Assembly (NCBI RefSeq): GCF_947490405.1
Contig: NZ_CANLGU010000005.1
Coordinates: forward strand, 124,001 to 188,000
Direction of reading: 5' to 3'
Length of the DNA: 64,000 bases
Source of the DNA: an uncultured Algibacter sp.
GTDB lineage: Bacteria; Bacteroidota; Bacteroidia; Flavobacteriales; Flavobacteriaceae
The position numbers and the translations under genes are program-made. The notes beneath the pieces are model-generated. The model was given only the letters and a program-made list of their open reading frames with translations. It had not been told where the DNA came from and did not search any database. Below are positions 52,728 through 60,915 of the stretch, piece by piece; the stretch's first letter is position 1; the number at the start of each line of letters is the position of its first letter.

Positions 52728-53405
52728 ATGGCTTTTGATAGCAACATAGAAGATTTTGACGCATTAGGAAACGAGCACATTGGTACTTCTGAAAATACAC
52801 CAATGCGTAGTGATGCTTTTAAACTAACTCATGAGGAAAAGATAGACATCATTAAAGATGATGTTCGCCATATCATGGAAACCCTGGGTTTAGATTTAAC
52901 AGACGATAGCTTAAACGGAACCCCTAACCGTGTAGCCAAAATGTTTGTTAATGAAATTTTTGGCGGTTTAGATCCTGATAAAAAACCAAGTGCCTCTACA
53001 TTTGATAATAAATATAAGTACGGAGAGATGCTTGTTGAAAAAAACATTACAGTATACTCAACCTGTGAGCATCACCTTTTGCCTATTGTTGGACGCGCTC
53101 ATATAGCATACATTTCTAATGGAACTGTTGTAGGTTTATCCAAAATGAATCGTATTGTCGATTATTTTGCAAAGCGACCACAAGTACAAGAACGCTTAAC
53201 CATCCAAGTCGTTAGAGAACTTCAAGAGGTTTTAGGAACAAAAGATGTGGCTTGTGTTATTGATGCAAAACACCTTTGTGTAAACTCCAGAGGTATAAGA
53301 GATATTGAGAGTAGCACAGTAACTTCAGAGTTTGGAGGAAAATTTAAAGATATGGCTACACGCCGCGAGTTTCTTGATTACATTAAATTAGATACTAAGT
53401 TTTAA
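52728..53405 (+). CDS. folE: GTP cyclohydrolase I
   Basis: 225 residues. Family motifs: GTPNRVAKMFVNEIFGGL near 65-82, zinc/active-site CEHHLLP near 109-115 with the second Cys in CVNSRGI, and KMNRIVDYFAKRPQVQERLT near 142-161. Catalyses the first step of tetrahydrofolate and pterin synthesis, linking to folP elsewhere in the window. A short acidic N-terminal extension of ~30 residues is typical of this group. Preceded by its own -7 box. Confidence 0.96.
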   Translation: MAFDSNIEDFDALGNEHIGTSENTPMRSDAFKLTHEEKIDIIKDDVRHIMETLGLDLTDDSLNGTPNRVAKMFVNEIFGGLDPDKKPSASTFDNKYKYGEMLVEKNITVYSTCEHHLLPIVGRAHIAYISNGTVVGLSKMNRIVDYFAKRPQVQERLTIQVVRELQEVLGTKDVACVIDAKHLCVNSRGIRDIESSTVTSEFGGKFKDMATRREFLDYIKLDTKF

Positions 53406-53603
53406 AACAATTGTTAGTCGTTTGTTGTTAAGTCGCTAAGTTGAGTAGAAATAACCAATTAGGTAATTTAATGAGAAACTACTTAGCCATAGAACATGAG
53501 TTTGATGTTTATTTGTGTAAGACAAAGAGTCGAATCAAACAATCAAGTTTTTAACTAAACGACAAACAACTTAACCTTAAAACACACATATTTATTCTTT
53601 TAA

Positions 53604-53711
53604 AAAGAATTGGGATTTATTTCAGAAGAAAACTATAAAAATATTAGATTTGAACTTGAATCTATAACGAATAAGATTAATTCATTACGAAATCATTTTC
53701 TAAAGTCCTAA
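53604..53711 (+). pseudogene. Remnant of a four-helix-bundle (23S rRNA IVS) protein gene
   Basis: The frame KELGFISEENYKNI...RFELESITNKINSLRN..FLKS matches the C-terminal ~35 residues of the small four-helix-bundle proteins widespread in Bacteroidota. A TAA at 53601 closes the frame just upstream and no start exists, so only the tail remains. The rest of the 319-bp gap between folE and cysS may hold further eroded parts (a weak EFDVYL-like stretch near 53490-53530). Confidence 0.55.
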
Positions 53712-53724
53712 CGACTTAACAGCT

Positions 53725-55206
53725 ATGCAACTCTACAAAGAACAACAAATAAAAATATACAATTCTCTTACTGGAAAAAAAGAAACATTTAAACCTATAA
53801 ATGAAGGACATATAGGCATGTATGTTTGTGGTCCTACAGTTTATAGTAACGTTCATTTAGGTAATGTAAGAACCTTTATGTCTTTTGATATGGTATTTCG
53901 TTATTTGAAACATTTAGGCTATAAAGTGCGTTATGTTAGAAATATTACAGATGCTGGACATTTAGAAAATGACGCGGATGCTGGAGAAGATAAAATCACA
54001 AAAAAAGCACGTTTAGAACAAATTGAACCTATGGAAGTGGTTCAACGTTACACTGTTGATTTTCACAATATTTTAAATACACTTAATTTTCTACCACCTA
54101 GTATAGAACCTACAGCAACCGGTCATATTATTGAACAAATAGAATTAATAAGTAAGATTATTGAAAATGGATTTGCTTATGAAGTTAATGGCTCTGTTTA
54201 TTTTGATGTACACAAGTTTAATAAAACCAATGATTACGGAAAATTAAGCAAACGTAAACTTGAAGATTTAATTCACAACACCCGTGAATTGGACGGACAA
54301 AGCGATAAAAAGAATCCTCAAGATTTTGCGTTATGGAAAAAAGCCGAACCCCAACACATTATGCGTTGGCCCTCTCCTTGGAGTGATGGTTTCCCTGGTT
54401 GGCATTTAGAATGTACAGCCATGAGCACAAAATATTTAGGAGAACAGTTTGATATTCATGGTGGAGGTATGGATTTAAAATTTCCACATCACGAATGTGA
54501 AATTGCTCAAAATGAGGCAGCCATTGGAAAATCTCCAGTAAATTATTGGATGCATGCCAATATGTTAGAGTTAAACGGACAACGGATGTCTAAAACCACT
54601 GGTAATACAATAAATCCAAACGAACTACTATCTGGAGACAACGATAAAATGAGTAAAGCTTACTCCCCTAGCGTTATTCGTTTTTTTATGGCACAGTCTT
54701 CTTATAGAAGTGTTTTAGATTTAACCGATGATGGCTTATTAGCAAGCGAAAAAGGATTTTACAGATTGATGGATGCTATTAATCTTATGAATAGTTTAAA
54801 AGCATCTTCTTCATCTTCAATTGATATTCTAGCATGGAAACAGAAATGTTATGATGCTATGAATGACGATTTTAATTCACCAATATTAATAGCGCATTTA
54901 TTTGAAGCTGCGAAATATATCAATCAAGTTAAAGAGGGGTCTGAGACTTTGTCTTCTAACGATTTAAATCTATTTAAAAACACCATTAACAATTTTGTCT
55001 ACGACATTTTAGGTCTTAAAAATATTGTTAAAACAGATTCTGGAACAGATAAACTTTCTGGTGCTGTGGATGTTTTAATAAGATTAAGACAAGACGCAAG
55101 AGCAAATAAAGATTTTGCCTTGTCTGATAAAATCAGAGATGAACTTGCTGAAGTTGGTATTCAACTTAAAGATGGTAAAGACGGGACTACGTTTTCTGTG
55201 AATTAG
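53725..55206 (+). CDS. cysS: Cysteinyl-tRNA synthetase
   Basis: 493 residues. Class I motifs: [16 protein letters not shown] near 30-45 (HIGH variant HLGN), zinc ligands in WHLECTAMS and HHECE, and KMSKS-like RMSKTTGN near 288-295. The SKRKLEDL insert and C-terminal helical DALR-type domain are present. Charges tRNA-Cys and is the normal length. A short gap with palindromes follows before yidD. Confidence 0.96.
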   Translation: MQLYKEQQIKIYNSLTGKKETFKPINEGHIGMYVCGPTVYSNVHLGNVRTFMSFDMVFRYLKHLGYKVRYVRNITDAGHLENDADAGEDKITKKARLEQIEPMEVVQRYTVDFHNILNTLNFLPPSIEPTATGHIIEQIELISKIIENGFAYEVNGSVYFDVHKFNKTNDYGKLSKRKLEDLIHNTRELDGQSDKKNPQDFALWKKAEPQHIMRWPSPWSDGFPGWHLECTAMSTKYLGEQFDIHGGGMDLKFPHHECEIAQNEAAIGKSPVNYWMHANMLELNGQRMSKTTGNTINPNELLSGDNDKMSKAYSPSVIRFFMAQSSYRSVLDLTDDGLLASEKGFYRLMDAINLMNSLKASSSSSIDILAWKQKCYDAMNDDFNSPILIAHLFEAAKYINQVKEGSETLSSNDLNLFKNTINNFVYDILGLKNIVKTDSGTDKLSGAVDVLIRLRQDARANKDFALSDKIRDELAEVGIQLKDGKDGTTFSVN

Positions 55207-55250
55207 TTTGGTTGTTCTTCTTGTGAAAGTCATTTATTATTAAGTGTTTT

Positions 55251-55327
55251 GTCATTCCGCACTTGATGCGGAATCCATTATAAACTAGAATTATATTAAT
55301 AAGATTCCTGCTTTCGCAGGAATGACA
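55251..55327. repeat. Two short palindromes between cysS and yidD
   Basis: GTCATTCCGCACTTGATGCGGAATCC (55251-55276) and GATTCCTGCTTTCGCAGGAATGACA (55303-55327) are two imperfect palindromes of the same family in opposite orientation, separated by ~26 bp. The second contains the ATG at 55322 that precedes yidD in frame, so that ATG is part of the repeat and not a real start. Confidence 0.65.
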
Positions 55328-55333
55328 AGCCTT

Positions 55334-55573
55334 ATGTTAAAAAAACTACTCATAGCACCATTTTTATTTTTGATTAAAGTGTATCAAACCTTGATATCAC
55401 CCTTAACACCAGCTACTTGTAGATACAATCCAACTTGTTCTCATTACTCCAAAGAAGCTTTAAAAAAACATGGTTTATTTAAAGGTGGTTGGTTGGCTGT
55501 GAAACGTATTTTTAGTTGCCACCCTTGGGGAGGTTCAGGTTATGCCCCAGTACCAGATAAGGATGACAACTAA
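55334..55573 (+). CDS. yidD: Membrane protein insertion efficiency factor YidD
   Basis: 79 residues from ATG 55334 ([18 protein letters not shown]). The ATG at 55322 lies in a repeat and is rejected. An N-terminal amphipathic helix and the conserved [19 protein letters not shown] and [15 protein letters not shown] motifs define the family. The protein sits at the inner membrane and assists YidC-dependent insertion. The normal length is kept. Confidence 0.92.
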   Translation: MLKKLLIAPFLFLIKVYQTLISPLTPATCRYNPTCSHYSKEALKKHGLFKGGWLAVKRIFSCHPWGGSGYAPVPDKDDN

Positions 55574-55764
55574 AAAATGCCATCGCGCAAGCTCGTATGT
55601 TCGTTAGAAATGTACACCTTACATTTTATTAATACCCTATTGTCTTAAAAGGTTCCGATTACTACCCAACAACTTTAAAACTTATTAATAAATTCTATTT
55701 TAATTTATGAAAGAAATTTATTATTAAATTCGTAAGTTTACTTTCTAACCCAATCATTTTTAAA

Positions 55765-57096
55765 ATGAAACCTACTTTTAAATCCCCCCTTCTTCTTGTA
55801 TTATTTTTTATTTCTTGCTCAAATGAAGACCATACTACAGAACCTGAAAATAAGGAATCAACTGAAGAATTTGTGATTTTTTCCAACGAAGATTATCCTG
55901 AGATTCCAAAAGAAGAAATCTTAATATCAAATCAAAGGTTTTTAGGTGGTACAAATGCTAGTGATTCTAATGACGGATCGCAAAATGCACCATGGGCAAG
56001 TTTTAATAAAGCACTACAAGAACTATGTGCATCTAAAACTTGGTACTGTTTAAATATAGCATCAGATATAGCGGTTAACGATTTTATTGACACTAAATTC
56101 TATGGTGGTGGTCCTGGAACTCCTTCTCAATATGTTTATATACGAAGTTTACCTTCACTATCTATACCAGTCACCATAACTTTAAACGCAAGAGTAGAAA
56201 TAGATGGACAACAAAACTGGTTATGGTATGGTTTTAACATGAAAGGTTCTGAAGGCATTAATTTAGGTCAAGATTTAAGAACAAATCACCACACTATTAG
56301 AAATATTAGTGGTGTAATGACTGGAGAGGGTGGAGATAACCACGGCTTTTTTCAAGCTCTTAACAGTAATGCTGACTATTTTGGTGTATTTAATTGTGAT
56401 TTCAAGGGACCAGGAATAGATGGTGTTCATGGAAATACATCTAATATCATTGCTTTTGGAATTTCGCATATGCGGATAGAAAATAATATTTTCACAAACG
56501 CTCCTAGGCCTTTCTATTTCAAACATTCCAATAAAGCAGAACGAGGAGCTGCAGATATACATTTTAAAAATAATTTTCAGCAAGAAACATCCATAGGTGA
56601 ATCGTGTTTTTTTGCAGGAAGAGCACAAGGAGGGATTTTTGAAATTTCAAATAATATTTTCGCAAGTAATGTTAAGATATCTAACGGTGGGGGTTCTGAA
56701 CAACCAGAAGGGCATTTTATCTCACACAACACCTTTTTATCAAACTTAATCTTAGATAAAGGCAATGACCCTGTAATTAATGCTACTTTAGAGAATAACA
56801 TCATTATTGGAGATTTAGAATTACTTAGATATAGTAACCATATAAATACCAATGTTTCTGACTATGAATTAATAGGAGGACGGATTTATTACCAATATAA
56901 TGACTACACATTATCGCAATGGCAAACAAATGCTGTTCCAAATGGTCAAGATAAAAATTCTATTAGCGGTATAGCTGTATTTAATGGAGACCATACTCCT
57001 ATAGATTATAAACTAACAAGTAATTCTTTGGGTAAAAACTCAGCAAGTGATGGCGGAGATATAGGTGCTTTTGTAGACTTTGTTGGCACTAAATAA
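55765..57096 (+). CDS. Secreted right-handed beta-helix lipoprotein
   Basis: 443 residues. A lipoprotein signal ends LVLFFISC (Cys18). After a linker rich in Glu, segments SNDGSQNAPWASFNKALQ and many short strand-turn units (for example NHHTIRNISG, RIENNIFTN, FEISNNIFAS, HNTFLSNL, LENNIIIG) fit a right-handed parallel beta-helix like polysaccharide lyases and related hydrolases. No catalytic triad can be named from sequence alone. Probably an extracellular carbohydrate-binding or -degrading enzyme. Confidence 0.78.
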   Translation: MKPTFKSPLLLVLFFISCSNEDHTTEPENKESTEEFVIFSNEDYPEIPKEEILISNQRFLGGTNASDSNDGSQNAPWASFNKALQELCASKTWYCLNIASDIAVNDFIDTKFYGGGPGTPSQYVYIRSLPSLSIPVTITLNARVEIDGQQNWLWYGFNMKGSEGINLGQDLRTNHHTIRNISGVMTGEGGDNHGFFQALNSNADYFGVFNCDFKGPGIDGVHGNTSNIIAFGISHMRIENNIFTNAPRPFYFKHSNKAERGAADIHFKNNFQQETSIGESCFFAGRAQGGIFEISNNIFASNVKISNGGGSEQPEGHFISHNTFLSNLILDKGNDPVINATLENNIIIGDLELLRYSNHINTNVSDYELIGGRIYYQYNDYTLSQWQTNAVPNGQDKNSISGIAVFNGDHTPIDYKLTSNSLGKNSASDGGDIGAFVDFVGTK

Positions 57097-57193
57097 AGAC
57101 GTTTGATTCTATAGATTAATGCACAATCAAAAAAAATCATAAAAAATTTAGAAACAATAAAATATGATGTCTGTCTTGGTCCATATAAAAAAA

Positions 57194-58657
57194 CTAGGAT
57201 TTAACAGGAATAGCCTTTAAAATCTCCAAAACAAATTTCCAATATTTTTGAACCGATGAAATTTGAGCACGTTCATCGGGAGAGTGCGCCCCTTTAATAT
57301 TTGGCCCAAAACTTATCATGTCCATTTCTGGATAATTTTGCCCAAGAATACCACATTCTAATCCAGCATGACAAGCAGCTACATGCGGTTTTTCTCCGTT
57401 TAAATCTTCGTATAGTTGTGTCATCACTTTTAAAATAGCTGAATCCATATTGGGTGTCCACCCTGGATAATCTCCAGAACATTCAACCTCACAACCTGTT
57501 AATTCAAAAGTAGCACGAAGGGTGTTTGCTAAATCTAATTTTGAGCTTTCAACCGAAGAGCGTGTTAAACATCCTATTTTAATATGACCATCTTTAACAA
57601 TAACTCTGGCAATATTATTTGAAGTTTCAACTAATTCTGGAATATCTGCACTCATTCTATACACGCCATTTAAGGCAGCATATATAGCTCTTGTAAGTCC
57701 TTCTTGAACCCCTAAATCCATAATTTTTTTTGGTGTATCAGTTTTAGAAATGTTAATTTCTAAATCGGGCTCCATGGTTTTAAACTCTTTTTTGATAGTT
57801 GTAGAAATTAATGCCATTTCTAATAAAAAAGCATCTTCGTGAATGGCATCTATGGCTACAATGGCATTGCTTTCTCTTGGAATGGCATTTCGTAAACTTC
57901 CACCATCAATTTCTGAAATACGCAACCCAAAGTTTTCAAAACCATCAAACAATACTCGATTCATGATTTTATTCGCGTTTCCTAAACCTTCATGAATTTG
58001 CATTCCTGAATGTCCGCCTTGTAATCCTTTAATTTCTATTTTATAGCCAATTTTAAATTCAGGTGTTTCCTCTTCTTCATAGGTTCTTGTTGCTGTAACA
58101 TCTATTCCTCCAGCGCAACCTACTCCTATTTCATCATCTTCTTCAGTATCTAAATTAAGTAAAATACCACCAGAAAGTAATCCACCTTTTAATCCCATAG
58201 CTCCCGTCATACCTGTTTCTTCATCGATAGTAAACAACCCTTCAATTGCTGGGTGTGGAATATCTGTACTTTCTAAAACAGCCATGATTGTTGCAACGCC
58301 TAAACCGTTATCTGCTCCTAAAGTTGTGCCTTTTGCTTTTACCCAATCGCCTTCAATAACCATTTCTATACCTTGAGTGTCAAAATCGAAAACAGTATCG
58401 TTGTTTTTTTGATGAACCATATCTAAATGGGACTGCATAACCACAGTTGTTCTGTTTTCCATTCCAGCTGTTGCTGGTTTTTTGATGATAACATTCCCGA
58501 CCTCATCTTCTATGGTTTCTAAACCTAAACTTTTACCAAAATCTTTCATGAAAGCTATGACGCGTTCTTCCTTTTTTGATGGACGTGGTACTGCGTTTAA
58601 ATCAGCAAATTTATTCCACAATGCTTTGGGTTCTAACTGTCTTATTTCTGTACTCAT
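57194..58657 (-). CDS. pepD: Aminoacyl-histidine dipeptidase (M20C)
   Basis: 487 residues. Metal-site motifs in order: QSHLDMVHQ near 77-85, GTTLGADNGLGVA near 110-122 (Asp115), the DEETGMTGA region near 144-152 (Glu) and a later LNLDTEEDDE and HAGLECGILG. Splits dipeptides such as Xaa-His. Length and motif order match PepD. A divergent 16-bp palindrome lies upstream. Confidence 0.93.
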   Translation of the reverse strand: MSTEIRQLEPKALWNKFADLNAVPRPSKKEERVIAFMKDFGKSLGLETIEDEVGNVIIKKPATAGMENRTTVVMQSHLDMVHQKNNDTVFDFDTQGIEMVIEGDWVKAKGTTLGADNGLGVATIMAVLESTDIPHPAIEGLFTIDEETGMTGAMGLKGGLLSGGILLNLDTEEDDEIGVGCAGGIDVTATRTYEEEETPEFKIGYKIEIKGLQGGHSGMQIHEGLGNANKIMNRVLFDGFENFGLRISEIDGGSLRNAIPRESNAIVAIDAIHEDAFLLEMALISTTIKKEFKTMEPDLEINISKTDTPKKIMDLGVQEGLTRAIYAALNGVYRMSADIPELVETSNNIARVIVKDGHIKIGCLTRSSVESSKLDLANTLRATFELTGCEVECSGDYPGWTPNMDSAILKVMTQLYEDLNGEKPHVAACHAGLECGILGQNYPEMDMISFGPNIKGAHSPDERAQISSVQKYWKFVLEILKAIPVKS

Positions 58658-58688
58658 GGTTTAGAGAATGTTTTAAACAAAGATAGAA

Positions 58689-58721
58689 AGACCATTCAGG
58701 TTTTAAAAACCTGAATGGTCT
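58689..58721. repeat. Perfect 16-bp palindrome upstream of pepD
   Basis: AGACCATTCAGGTTTT and AAAACCTGAATGGTCT are exact complements separated by a single A. No T tract in the pepD direction, so it is more likely a dispersed palindrome or an operator in the divergent promoter than a terminator. Confidence 0.55.
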
Positions 58722-58755
58722 AAAATATAACAATTGCAAATAGACACGGAATTTG

Positions 58756-58925
58756 GCAGCTACTCCTGATTGAAACGGCATCCTTTATGCGAACCAAATA
58801 GTATACCCTAAATGAACCTGCAAAAGCATAAACTTAATGAAACTTTGAAACAAGTTTGTGATTGCTTCGCATAAAGATACAGTGGAAAGCAGGAAGAAAC
58901 TTAAGTAGATAAACCCAAGTGTTAG
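58756..58925. repeat. Variant GGCATCC...GGAAAGC repeat with TTTATGCGA arms
   Basis: GAAACGGCATCCTTTATGCGA (58771-58793) and TTCGCATAAAGATACAGTGGAAAGCAGG (58866-58892) share the interior signature of copy e, with TTTATGCGAA/TTCGCATAAA inverted repeats. The GCGTTA/TAACGC ends are not clear (GTTAGGG is present at 58920), so it is a related but distinct or eroded copy. It fills most of the gap between pepD and the DUF3810 gene. Confidence 0.5.
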
Positions 58926-58951
58926 GGTTCAAATTTTTATTATTTTTGAGC

Positions 58952-60019
58952 ATGATGAAAGAGAAAAAAACGATTATAGCGTTATCGTTAATTCCACAAG
59001 TTTTATTGGTGAAACTATTATCGCACTTTCCTGAGTTTGTGGAGTGCTATTATAGCAATGGTTTGTACCCAATAATTTCGAAGATTTTTAGATTTACTTT
59101 AGGATGGATGCCCTTTTCTTTTGGGGATTTAATATACACCGCCGTAAGTGTTTATGCGTTAAGATGGTTATACAAAAACAGAAGACGATGCCGTAAAGAC
59201 ACAAGACGTTGGCTGGTGGATATTGCTGCAGCTATTGCCATATTCTACGGAGTTTTTCATTTGTTTTGGGGCTTAAATTACTACCGTTTACCGCTGCATA
59301 GAAGTTTGAATTTATCACATGATTATACAACGGAACAATTAGTTAAAGTGACCGAATCTTTGATTAATAAATCGAATGCTTTACATTTTGAAATCACAAA
59401 AAATGATACTATTAAAGTTGATGTTCCTTTGAGCAAAGGTGAAATTTTTAAAATGGTGCCTGCAGGCTATGAGAACTTAAAAAATACGTTTCCGCACTTA
59501 GAATATTACCCAAAAAGTTTAAAGAAATCGATATATAGTTATCCTTTAACTTATATGGGATTTAGTGGGTATTTAAATCCTTTTACCAATGAAGCACAGG
59601 TAGATGGGTTGATTCCTGTCTATAAATTCCCCACTACTTCCTCTCATGAAGTAGCGCATCAGTTAGGATATGCCGCAGAAAATGAAGCCAATTTTATAGG
59701 CTTTATGGCTACCACAAGCCACGATAACATCTATTTTAAATATACGGGGTACACGTTTGCGTTGCGTTTTTTCCTTAATGAAATTTATAGACGGGATGCT
59801 GATTTATATGAAACCATTATCCCAAATGTGAATACTGGTATTTTAAAAAACTATAAAGAGATTCGAGATTTTTGGGATGCCCATGAAAATCCTGTTGAAC
59901 CATTTTTTAAATTGTTTTATGGTAATTTTTTAAAAGCCAATAACCAAAGTAAGGGCATGCAAAGCTATAATTATGTGGTAGCTTTATTGGTTAACTATTT
60001 GGAAAAACACCCTTTGTAA
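58952..60019 (+). CDS. DUF3810 membrane metallopeptidase-like protein
   Basis: I start at ATG 58952 (MMKEKKTIIALSLIPQ), three bases before a second ATG. The earlier GTG 58919 lies in repeat DNA. 355 residues with two or three N-terminal helices (about 5-25, 45-67 and 78-98) and a zincin motif HEVAH at 232-236, followed by a downstream Glu in NEANFIGF. This is the DUF3810 pattern. A TATTTTTG -7 box (58941-58948) is very close to the ATG. Ends exactly where the convergent lipoprotein gene ends. Confidence 0.85.
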   Translation: MMKEKKTIIALSLIPQVLLVKLLSHFPEFVECYYSNGLYPIISKIFRFTLGWMPFSFGDLIYTAVSVYALRWLYKNRRRCRKDTRRWLVDIAAAIAIFYGVFHLFWGLNYYRLPLHRSLNLSHDYTTEQLVKVTESLINKSNALHFEITKNDTIKVDVPLSKGEIFKMVPAGYENLKNTFPHLEYYPKSLKKSIYSYPLTYMGFSGYLNPFTNEAQVDGLIPVYKFPTTSSHEVAHQLGYAAENEANFIGFMATTSHDNIYFKYTGYTFALRFFLNEIYRRDADLYETIIPNVNTGILKNYKEIRDFWDAHENPVEPFFKLFYGNFLKANNQSKGMQSYNYVVALLVNYLEKHPL

Positions 60020-60808
60020 TTATTCTATAATTGTTGCTCCTGCTGGTGCTTCAAAAATACTTGAGTTTGGTTTTTCTGTTGAAATTTTAATATCTGTAAA
60101 TTCTAAATCGTTACGTTTAGATACTGGTAAATTATTCTCTACTTTAAACCAAGTTAGCGTTTTTGGTAGTCTTAAACCTTCTAGGGTTTGCCAATCACTA
60201 TATTTTATAAAATGCCATTCTTTACTTTTTTCTTTTGAAAAATAGGTTACTGTATAACCTAACCATGCCATTTTGTTGGTTTCAGAATCGTAATATAAAA
60301 TGTATTCATCTTCTGGGGATTCACCTACGCCACTTTCATAAGAAATCTTAATTCCTGGATATGATTTCCCTTCAAATTCTAATGCTGCTACATCTTCATA
60401 TATTATTCCATCATCTGCTAAAATAAATGGCATTGCATAGAAATAGAACATCAAATTATAATAGAATTTTGCATTGCCTTTATACGTTGCTGTATCTTTA
60501 TTTTTTAGCCAAACGGTTTCACCATCAAAACCAATAGTGTGATTTGGCATCTCAATCAGAGATTTTCTATTTTTTAAGTTGGTGGTTGTAATCTCATCGC
60601 CATTTGGTTTTTTCATGGTGAACTCTAGAGATTTCATGGTATTCCATTTATCTAAACTCCCGTGAGCATCAAATACTTTTGTAATGTTTTCTGGGTAGAT
60701 ACTAGTAGTTACATCAAGTGTTTCTTCTGAATAATCAACTTTTGGTGCTGTTTTATTTTTACAAGCTAATATTGAGATTGCTAGAACTATGAGGAGTGAT
60801 TTTTTCAT
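60020..60808 (-). CDS. DUF6503-like lipoprotein
   Basis: 262 residues. A signal MKKSLLIVLAISILAC with Cys16 predicts a lipid-anchored envelope protein. The mature part is beta-rich and reads like the DUF6503/LolA-like beta-sheet proteins (IGFDGETVWLKNKDT, GVGESPEDEYILYYD, MAWLGYTVTYFSK). The last bases abut the stop of the DUF3810 gene without overlap. Function unknown, perhaps lipid carriage or sensing. Confidence 0.75.
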   Translation of the reverse strand: MKKSLLIVLAISILACKNKTAPKVDYSEETLDVTTSIYPENITKVFDAHGSLDKWNTMKSLEFTMKKPNGDEITTTNLKNRKSLIEMPNHTIGFDGETVWLKNKDTATYKGNAKFYYNLMFYFYAMPFILADDGIIYEDVAALEFEGKSYPGIKISYESGVGESPEDEYILYYDSETNKMAWLGYTVTYFSKEKSKEWHFIKYSDWQTLEGLRLPKTLTWFKVENNLPVSKRNDLEFTDIKISTEKPNSSIFEAPAGATIIE

Positions 60809-60866
60809 TTTTTAAGTTTTCTTTAGTTTACTTCTTTGACGAAGTTAGTAGAATATAATTACAACA

Positions 60867-60902
60867 AAAAAACCTCAGATATTATCTGAAGCTTTTAATT
60901 TA
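60867..60902 (-). terminator. Terminator of the T9SS protein gene
   Basis: GCTTCAGATA and TATCTGAGG pair on the minus strand around a short turn, then a run of T. Lies just past the stop of the large minus-strand gene. Confidence 0.7.
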
Positions 60903-60915
60903 ATTATATAAGTAC

